DNA of 64,000 bases from Rudaea cellulosilytica DSM 22992 (lineage in GTDB: Bacteria; Pseudomonadota; Gammaproteobacteria; Xanthomonadales; Rhodanobacteraceae), in contig NZ_KB899241.1 of NCBI RefSeq assembly GCF_000378125.1, positions 409,652 through 473,651 of the forward strand, given 5' to 3'. Positions 58,134-64,000 of the stretch are shown here, piece after piece. The position numbers and the translations under genes were made by a program. Each line of letters opens with the position of its first letter. Position 1 is the stretch's first letter. Below the pieces are notes generated by a model. That model worked only from the letters and a program-made list of their open reading frames with translations. It was not told where the DNA came from and did no database searches.

Positions 58134-59459
58134 GTGAGCGAAACAAAGACATTCCGCCTGCCCGACCTAGGCGAAGGCCTGCCAGACGCGACGATCGTCG
58201 AATGGCTGGTCAAGCCCGGCGACACAATCGCGCTCGACGCGCCGTTGATCTCGATGGAGACGGCGAAGGCCATCGTCGAAGTGCCGTCGCCGTATTCGGG
58301 AAAATTGGTAAAAGTATACGGAAACGATGGCGACGTGATCGCGACCGGCGCACCGCTCGCCGATTTCGAGATCGATGCGAGCGCACCGCAGCGCGCGGAG
58401 GGGCACTCGACCGGGCATCACGCCGCTGCGGCAACAGCTGCCGCACCTGCGCCAACCCCGGCATCTGTCGAACGACCCGACACCGGCACGGTCGTCGGCG
58501 AAATGCAGAGCAGCGACCGCGTCATCGCCGAGGCTGCGGTCGCGGTCGGTGGCGTCAAGGCCGTGCCTGCGGTGCGCGCGCTGGCAAAGAAGCTCGGCAT
58601 CGATCTCTCGCGAGTGCCGCCGAGCGGAGCGGGCGGTGTCGTGACCCTGAAGGACGTGCGCGATTTCGCAAGTCGACCGGATGCCAAATCGGCCAAGCAG
58701 CAACCAGCGCCGCAGCGAGCCGAAACACAGCGCACAGCGAACGTCGCCGCACAATTCGCGACACCGATGCCATCACGCACACGAGAAGCCTCCGCACCAA
58801 TCACGGTGGAACCAGGCAGCTACGGCGAACCGCAGCAGCTCAAAGGCGTCCGCCGCAACATGGCGCGCGTGATGGCCGACGCGCAATCGAAAGTGGTGCC
58901 GACGACACTCAACGACGATGCCGACATCCATGCCTGGCGTGCGGGCGAAAACGTCAGCGTGCGCCTGCTGCGCTCGATCACGACGGCGTGCAAGGCCGTA
59001 CCCGCGCTCAACGCCTGGTTCGACGGCGAGAACCTGACGCGCACGCTGCACGAGCGCGTCGACATCGGCGTCGCGGTCGACACGGTCGATGGCTTGTTCG
59101 TGCCCGCGCTGCGCAACGCCGACGCGCTCGACGCGCACGGTCTGCGCACCGCGCTCGATCAGCTGATGCGCCAGGTGCGCGAACGCAGCATCCCGTCCTC
59201 GGAACTGACTGGCTACACGATCTCACTGTCGAACTTCGGCGTGTTCGCCGGACGCTACGCGACACCGATCGTCGTGCCGCCAACCGTTGCGATCGTCGCC
59301 GCGGGCAAGTTGCGTTACGAAGCAGTGCCGGTCATCGGCGGCATCGAGGCGCATCGCGTGATTCCACTGTCGCTGACTTTCGACCATCGTGCCTGCACCG
59401 GCGGCGAGGCGGCGCGTTTCCTCAAGGCGATGCTCGAAGACCTTGCCCTTGCGGAATAG
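58134..59459 (+). CDS. Dihydrolipoamide acyltransferase (E2) with variant active-site motif
   Basis: 441 residues. One lipoyl domain (K45 in SMETAKAIVEV), a Pro/Ala linker, an E3-binding domain (about 143-176, VPAVRALAKKLGIDLSRV), and a catalytic domain from about 235. The usual DHR-x2-DG motif reads DHRACTGGE: the His is kept and the Asp is Thr. I took GTG 58134, with GAGG 6 bases upstream, over GTG 58128. E2 passes the acyl group from E1 to CoA. No E3 gene is visible in the window. Confidence 0.88.
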   Translation: MSETKTFRLPDLGEGLPDATIVEWLVKPGDTIALDAPLISMETAKAIVEVPSPYSGKLVKVYGNDGDVIATGAPLADFEIDASAPQRAEGHSTGHHAAAATAAAPAPTPASVERPDTGTVVGEMQSSDRVIAEAAVAVGGVKAVPAVRALAKKLGIDLSRVPPSGAGGVVTLKDVRDFASRPDAKSAKQQPAPQRAETQRTANVAAQFATPMPSRTREASAPITVEPGSYGEPQQLKGVRRNMARVMADAQSKVVPTTLNDDADIHAWRAGENVSVRLLRSITTACKAVPALNAWFDGENLTRTLHERVDIGVAVDTVDGLFVPALRNADALDAHGLRTALDQLMRQVRERSIPSSELTGYTISLSNFGVFAGRYATPIVVPPTVAIVAAGKLRYEAVPVIGGIEAHRVIPLSLTFDHRACTGGEAARFLKAMLEDLALAE

Positions 59460-59526
59460 CCGTTGGCACATTGACGTCGTGCGCAACCGGGCGTATACCA
59501 TTGCGCCCAGCCTGATCCGGAATGAG

Positions 59527-60042
59527 ATGAAACCTAACGGATTGAAGCCCATCGAGGCGAATCAAACTCGATTGACCGCCGACGAGCGCGCGCTCGTCAC
59601 CGCGGCGAAGAAGGCAAGATTGCGTGCGCATGCGCACCAGTCGCAGTTCAAGGTCGGCGCCGCGGCGCGCTACGGCAACGAGATCGTGCTCGGCTGCAAT
59701 GTCGAATCGGATTCCTACGGACTGACCAACTGCGCCGAACGCACCGCCGTATTCTCCGCTCACGCGAACGGCATCGCGCGCAAAGGCCTGCGCATGATCG
59801 CGGTCATCGCCGACTCGCCCGAACCAGTCTCGCCCTGCGGGGCCTGCCGCCAGGTGCTGTTCGAGCAGGGCGGCCCGGACCTGCGTGTGATCATGTGCAA
59901 CACGCGCGGCGACGTGCGCGTGGCCACGCTGGCCGAGCTGCTGCCCGGCGGTTTCCGCCTCGAGACCACGCCGCCACGCCGTGCTGCTGCCGTGGCAAAG
60001 CCGCGCAAGGCGACGAAACGCGGGCCGGCCGATGCACCATAG
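59527..60042 (+). CDS. Cytidine deaminase with basic C-terminal tail
   Basis: 171 residues. Zinc and catalytic residues: C69-A-E71 (TNCAERTAVF) and P103-C104-x2-C107 (SPCGACRQVL). It hydrolyses cytidine and deoxycytidine to uridine forms. The last 30 residues are Pro/Arg/Lys-rich (PPRRAAAVAKPRKATKRG), beyond the family core. The next gene starts inside its final codons. Confidence 0.88.
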   Translation: MKPNGLKPIEANQTRLTADERALVTAAKKARLRAHAHQSQFKVGAAARYGNEIVLGCNVESDSYGLTNCAERTAVFSAHANGIARKGLRMIAVIADSPEPVSPCGACRQVLFEQGGPDLRVIMCNTRGDVRVATLAELLPGGFRLETTPPRRAAAVAKPRKATKRGPADAP

Positions 60043-60412
60043 CCGCATTTCCGCCTACGTCCTCGATTGCAAAACGGACGATCTGAAAGATGCGGCGGAA
60101 TTCTGGAGCAAGGCTCTCGGGCGCCCGATCGAAACATTCGACCAGGACGGCGACGGCAAGTACGCCGAACTGAAAACCGACGCCGACGAACCATTCCTGC
60201 TGCTGCAACGCGTCGACCACGACGCGCGCATCCATTTCGACATCGAAACCGACGACCTCGATGCCGAAGTCGCGCGCCTCGAAGCACTCGGCGCGACGCG
60301 CATCGCCTTCGTCAAGCGCTGGTGGGTCATGCAGGCGCCGACCGGGCATCGCTTCTGCGTCGTGCGCAAGCAGCGCGCGGAATTCGGGCCGCACTTGAAT
60401 CACTGGGACTGA
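60032..60412 (+). CDS. VOC (glyoxalase-like) family protein
   Basis: 126 residues with a single vicinal-oxygen-chelate fold: AYVLDCKTDDLKDAAEFWSKALG at the start, RIHFDIETDDLDAEVARLEALGA in the middle, and MQAPTGHRFCVVR at the end. These proteins bind metals and act on many substrates; which one is not evident. The ATG at 60032 overlaps the cytidine deaminase stop. Confidence 0.82.
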   Translation: MHHSRISAYVLDCKTDDLKDAAEFWSKALGRPIETFDQDGDGKYAELKTDADEPFLLLQRVDHDARIHFDIETDDLDAEVARLEALGATRIAFVKRWWVMQAPTGHRFCVVRKQRAEFGPHLNHWD

Positions 60413-60429
60413 AAAAAAGGGGACGTACG

Positions 60430-61830
60430 ATGCGTCACGCCATTTGCCTCACGATTGCGTTGCTGACCGCAGCCACCAGTGCGCACGCCGACGAGAAGGA
60501 CTACATCGCCTACTCGCAACCGACCATCGCTTTCGTCCACGCGAGTGTGGTCGACGGCACCGGGGCGAAAGTCCGTCGCGACCAGACTCTCGTTGTCGAC
60601 AAGGGCCGCATCGTCGCGCTCGGTGATGCGAAGCGCGTGAAGATTCCCACGGACGCGCAACAGATCGACGCGCATGGCAAGACACTGCTGCCCGGCTTCG
60701 TGATGATGCACGAACATCTGTTTTATCCGACCGGGCACCGCGCCTACACCGAAATGGTCTACAGCTTTCCGCGCCTCTATCTTGCCGGCGGCACGACGAC
60801 GATGCGCACCGCCGGCACGATGATGCCTTACGCCGACCTCAACCTGCGCCGCGAGATCGACAAGGGCACGGTCGCCGGCCCCGACATTGATGTCACCGCG
60901 CCGTATCTCAACGGGCCCGGCCTGCCGATCCTCGGCGTCAACGCACTCGGCGGCGTCGACGATGCCGAGCGCATGGTCAACTACTGGGCCGACGAAGGCG
61001 TGACTTCGTACAAGGCCTATATGCACATCCGCCGCGACGAACTGCAGCGCATCATCGAGGTCGCGCACCGACGCGGGCACAAGGTGACCGCGCACTTATG
61101 CTCGGTGACCTATCGCGAGGCGATCGATCTCGGCATCGACAATCTCGAGCACGGCTTCTTCGTCGCATCGGATTTCGTCAAGGACAAGCAAGCCGACGTC
61201 TGCCCCGGCACGGTGAATTCATCGCTCGCCGCGCTCGACATCGACTCGCCCGAGGCGAAGGCGCTGATCAAGCACCTCGTCGACCATCACGTCGCCCTGA
61301 CCTCGACGCTGACCGTGTTCGAGACGTTCGTCCCCGGCCGGCCCAAAGCGCCGCAGGCTGCGCTCGACCTGCTGATTCCCGAAATCCGCGCGCAGTACGA
61401 AAAGAGCTGGGATGGCGTGCAGGCCAAGCCGAATCCGGAGCAAGTCGCGCTATTCGCGAAACTCGGCAAGCTCGAAAAGCGTTTCGTCGAGGCCGGCGGC
61501 CTGCTCATGGCCGGCACCGATCCGACCGGTTATGGCGGCGTCGTGCCGGGCTATTCGGGCAAGCGCCAGATCGAACTGCTGGTCGAGAACGGCTTCCGCT
61601 TCGAGGATGCGATCAGGATCAGCACGTTGAACGGGGCGAAATTCCTCGGTCGCGACAAGGACGTCGGCACGCTCGAAGTCGGCAAGCGCGCCGACATCGT
61701 CGTCGTCGACGGCGATCCGCTTCAACAGACCAGCGCGATCGAGAACATGCCGCTCGTGTTCAAGAACGGCGTCGGCTACAAGACCGAGGCGATCTTCGCG
61801 GCAATGAAGAATACGGTCGGCCTGAACTAG
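60430..61830 (+). CDS. Exported metal-dependent amidohydrolase
   Basis: 466 residues. A signal peptide (about 1-20, ending SAHA) precedes a TIM-barrel amidohydrolase: HEH (H94, H96), K195 in SYKAYMH as possible carbamylated ligand, H222, H241 in EHG, and D363 in AGTDPTG. The C-terminal sheet ends ADIVVVDGDPL. It is likely periplasmic and hydrolyses amide or ester-like substrates, for example dipeptidase or imidazolonepropionase-like; the substrate is unknown. AGGGG is 9 bases upstream. Confidence 0.87.
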   Translation: MRHAICLTIALLTAATSAHADEKDYIAYSQPTIAFVHASVVDGTGAKVRRDQTLVVDKGRIVALGDAKRVKIPTDAQQIDAHGKTLLPGFVMMHEHLFYPTGHRAYTEMVYSFPRLYLAGGTTTMRTAGTMMPYADLNLRREIDKGTVAGPDIDVTAPYLNGPGLPILGVNALGGVDDAERMVNYWADEGVTSYKAYMHIRRDELQRIIEVAHRRGHKVTAHLCSVTYREAIDLGIDNLEHGFFVASDFVKDKQADVCPGTVNSSLAALDIDSPEAKALIKHLVDHHVALTSTLTVFETFVPGRPKAPQAALDLLIPEIRAQYEKSWDGVQAKPNPEQVALFAKLGKLEKRFVEAGGLLMAGTDPTGYGGVVPGYSGKRQIELLVENGFRFEDAIRISTLNGAKFLGRDKDVGTLEVGKRADIVVVDGDPLQQTSAIENMPLVFKNGVGYKTEAIFAAMKNTVGLN

Positions 61831-61842
61831 CCCGACCCAGCA

Positions 61843-63060
61843 TCACTGTGCGGCTTCGACCGCCTCCATCGCTGCGCGCGCCGCGGCCATCGCCGCCTTC
61901 GCGTCGGCAAATCCGCCCTGGGTCTTGAGCACATTGCGCTTGGCGTCGAGTACCTTGAACGCGAACGCGTCGGCCTCGCGAAACACGACCGGCTGCAGCG
62001 CGGGCTTCTCGCTGCGCGCGGCGGACTTCGTTTCCTTCTCTGCACTCGCGCGCAGATCGCGCAACCCCGCCGCGTAGCGCAGCTTGTCGAGGAACGGGCC
62101 AGCCAGTGCACGGGTTCGCGCGGCGCCGGCATGCAGGATGTCTTCGATCTCGGCAGGCTTGGCCACCAGCGCCTCGTAGCGTTCGCGCATCGGTGCGAGT
62201 TCGGCGTCGATGCGTTCGAACAGCTTCTGCTTTGCATCGCCCCAGCCGATGCCGTCGGCATAGGCCTGGCGCATCGCTGCGGTTTCCTCGGCGCTCGCGA
62301 AGGCCTGGTAGATGCTGAAGATGTTGGAGTCGTCGGGATTCTTTGCCTCGCCCGGCGCGAGCGAATTGGTCACGATGCCGAGGATCGCCTTGCGCAATTC
62401 CTTGGCCGGCAGCCACAGCGGGATCGTGTTGTTGTAGCTCTTCGACATCTTGCGCCCGTCGAGGCCCGGAAGCGTCGCCACGTTCTCTTCGATCGCCGCT
62501 TCAGGCAGGACGAAGTATTCGCCGCCGTAGAGATGGTTGAAGCGCTGACCGATGTCGCGCGCCATCTCGATATGCTGGACCTGGTCGCGCCCGACGGGCA
62601 CCTTGTTCGCGTTGAAGATCAAAATATCCGCAGCCATCAGCGCCGGATACATGTACAGACCCGCGGTGACGCCGGCGTCGGCGTCCTCGCCCTGCGCACG
62701 ATTCGCGTCGGTCGCAGCCTTGTAGGCATGCGCACGGTTGAGCAGGCCCTTGGCGGTGACGCAGGTCAGCATCCAGGTCAGCTCGGGTATCTCGCGGATG
62801 TCGGACTGACGGTAAAAGTACACTTTTGCAGGATCGAGCCCGCAGGCCAGCCAGCTCGCCGCGATCTCGAGCGTCGAGCGCTGGATGCGCGCCGGATCGT
62901 CGCATTTGATCAGCGCGTGGTAGTCGGCAAGAAAATAGAACGACTCGGCGTCCGCGTCGCGGCTCGCCGCGATCGCTGGCCGGATCGCACCAACGTAGTT
63001 GCCCAGATGCGGGGTGCCGGATGTGGTGATGCCGGTGAGAATGCGGGTTTTCGAGATCAT
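61843..63060 (-). CDS. trpS: Tryptophanyl-tRNA synthetase with C-terminal extension
   Basis: 405 residues. Class I synthetase with HLGN (18-21) and KMSKS (204-208), and [14 protein letters not shown]. It charges tRNA-Trp. The core ends near residue 335; a further 60-70 residues ([19 protein letters not shown] and an Ala-rich helix) form a small extra domain. I chose the ATG at 63060; the longer reading begins upstream without homology. It is convergent with the amidohydrolase gene (12 bases). Confidence 0.92.
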   Translation of the reverse strand: MISKTRILTGITTSGTPHLGNYVGAIRPAIAASRDADAESFYFLADYHALIKCDDPARIQRSTLEIAASWLACGLDPAKVYFYRQSDIREIPELTWMLTCVTAKGLLNRAHAYKAATDANRAQGEDADAGVTAGLYMYPALMAADILIFNANKVPVGRDQVQHIEMARDIGQRFNHLYGGEYFVLPEAAIEENVATLPGLDGRKMSKSYNNTIPLWLPAKELRKAILGIVTNSLAPGEAKNPDDSNIFSIYQAFASAEETAAMRQAYADGIGWGDAKQKLFERIDAELAPMRERYEALVAKPAEIEDILHAGAARTRALAGPFLDKLRYAAGLRDLRASAEKETKSAARSEKPALQPVVFREADAFAFKVLDAKRNVLKTQGGFADAKAAMAAARAAMEAVEAAQ

Positions 63061-63184
63061 TTGCGGTAGGCCAGCGCGGAACACGCAGTTTAAGCGATAG
63101 CGGCAGCCTTGCGCGCAGCGGGCAGCTTAACCCCGCCGGACGCGCCGCCCCGTTGCATCGTTCACCTTGCCAACGGAGTGTCCA

Positions 63185-64000
63185 ATGAAAACGCTACTGT
63201 CTGCCCTCGTTCTCGCTGCCCTGTCCTGCGCTACGCTCGCCCGCGCCGGCGACTTCGTCGATCTGCGCGTGATCGACCGTGATACCGGCACGACCCTGCC
63301 CACCTACGCTCGCGACGGAAAAATCTTCGTCGCCGGCATGCCGGGCCATCGCTACAGCGTGCGCATCGCCAACCGCATCGGTGAACGCGTGCTCGCCGTG
63401 CTTTCGGTCGACGGCGTCAACGCGGTCACCGGCCAGACCGCGAGCCCCGACCAGTCCGGCTACGTGCTCGATGCCTACCAGAGCACCGACGTTGCCGGCT
63501 GGCGCAAGAGCGCGGACGAAGTCGCCCAGTTCAACTTCACCGCGCTATCCGGCAGCTACGCTGCGAAGACCGGACGCCCCGACAACGTCGGCGTGATCGG
63601 CGTTGCCGTGTTCCGCGAGAAGCCGCTCGATCTGCCCTGGCGCGAAGGCAAGATCGCGAGCGCGCCGCTGGCCGACCGTTACGTGCCGCCGGCGCCGCCC
63701 GCTCAGCCTGCATCGCCGACCTCTGCGCCCGCCTCCGTGCCACCCGGCGCGGCCGAAGCCGAGACTGCGGCCAAGTCGGCCGCCTCCGGCGGCGCAATGG
63801 CCCGCGCGGAATCTTCTGCCGATTCATCCGTCGCGCGCATGCGCAAGCCCGAGGAATCCCTCGGCACCGGCCACGGCGCGCGCGAAGCCTCGCATGTGAG
63901 CTGGACGCAATTTGCGCGCGCAAGTTCGCAGCCGAACGAAGTGGTCTCGGTGTGGTACGACAGCTACAACAACCTCGTCGCGCGCGGCGTGATTCCGCAG
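63185..64000 (+). CDS. Secreted protein of unknown function, truncated by window edge
   Basis: 272 residues are visible with no stop. A signal peptide (about 1-22, LARAG) precedes a beta-rich N-terminal region (VDLRVIDRDTG), a Pro/Ala/Ser linker near residues 160-200, and a start of a second region (VVSVWYDSYNNLVARG). I recognise no family. GGAG lies upstream of the ATG. Divergent from trpS; it runs off the right edge. Confidence 0.8.
   Translation, partial: MKTLLSALVLAALSCATLARAGDFVDLRVIDRDTGTTLPTYARDGKIFVAGMPGHRYSVRIANRIGERVLAVLSVDGVNAVTGQTASPDQSGYVLDAYQSTDVAGWRKSADEVAQFNFTALSGSYAAKTGRPDNVGVIGVAVFREKPLDLPWREGKIASAPLADRYVPPAPPAQPASPTSAPASVPPGAAEAETAAKSAASGGAMARAESSADSSVARMRKPEESLGTGHGAREASHVSWTQFARASSQPNEVVSVWYDSYNNLVARGVIPQ

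Overview
This 64-kb window is high-GC gammaproteobacterial chromosome. It most resembles the Xanthomonadales/Lysobacterales, probably Rhodanobacteraceae (Dokdonella/Tahibacter/Rudaea-like). I infer this from gene content and protein character, not from a database search. Pointers are the etfBA ... metB layout that brackets the LPS locus in Xanthomonas, a PilU ATPase, an hpd-hmgA-fahA operon with a MarR regulator, a TrpS with a C-terminal extension, tandem ExeM-like secreted nucleases, and an E1alpha/E1beta/E2 2-oxoacid dehydrogenase cluster. I found no tRNA, rRNA, insertion sequence, phage or CRISPR array.

Layout. (1) 50-3913: etfB-etfA, then acetoacetyl-CoA synthetase. (2) 3913-31818: a surface-polysaccharide (O-antigen) island in several blocks. 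5342-15123 is one long plus-strand run: a HAD-UbiA fusion, DprE1-like and DprE2-like enzymes, an extended SDR, a methyltransferase, an FAD oxidoreductase, a GtrA protein, a DPM1/GtrB-type GT2 and an AsnB amidotransferase. The first three plus GtrA match the mycobacterial pathway for making and flipping polyprenyl-phospho-D-arabinofuranose. A single secreted-protein gene with its own terminator (15528-16646) separates this from a methyltransferase/GT2/flippase-like operon (16781-19414). Next come two minus-strand genes (a DUF2142-like membrane protein and a WbbL-like GT2), an AT-richer polytopic membrane protein, and a minus-strand export operon. That operon reads wzm, wzt with a C-terminal binding domain, a sulfotransferase with a long coiled coil, two GT-B glycosyltransferases and a methyltransferase.

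(3) 31818-36456: cystathionine gamma-lyase/synthase (metB/cgl type) and cystathionine beta-synthase, a YdcH-like small protein, and an OmpA-like/DUF4398 lipoprotein pair. The metB-type stop overlaps the wzm start, so the housekeeping sulfur genes and the O-antigen exporter look transcriptionally joined. (4) 36568-46848: pilU; the homogentisate branch of tyrosine catabolism (hpd-hmgA-fahA), divergent from a MarR regulator with a perfect 18-bp palindrome between them; a cysteine-rich secreted protein; a GH5 glucanase; a POT peptide transporter; and tryptophan 2,3-dioxygenase. (5) 46961-55492: two very large secreted ExeM/NucH-like nucleases. (6) 55689-64000: E1alpha-E1beta-DUF1304-E2, cytidine deaminase, a VOC protein, a secreted amidohydrolase, trpS, and a truncated secreted protein running off the right edge.

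How it fits together: the island appears to make an ABC-transporter-dependent, methylated and/or sulfated polysaccharide, and independently a lipid-linked arabinofuranose donor for a periplasmic GT-C transferase. The two best candidates for undescribed biology are the sulfotransferase-coiled-coil protein encoded next to Wzt, which looks like a WbdD-style chain-length terminator using a sulfate cap, and the complete mycobacterial-type arabinofuranose-donor module inside a gammaproteobacterial O-antigen locus.
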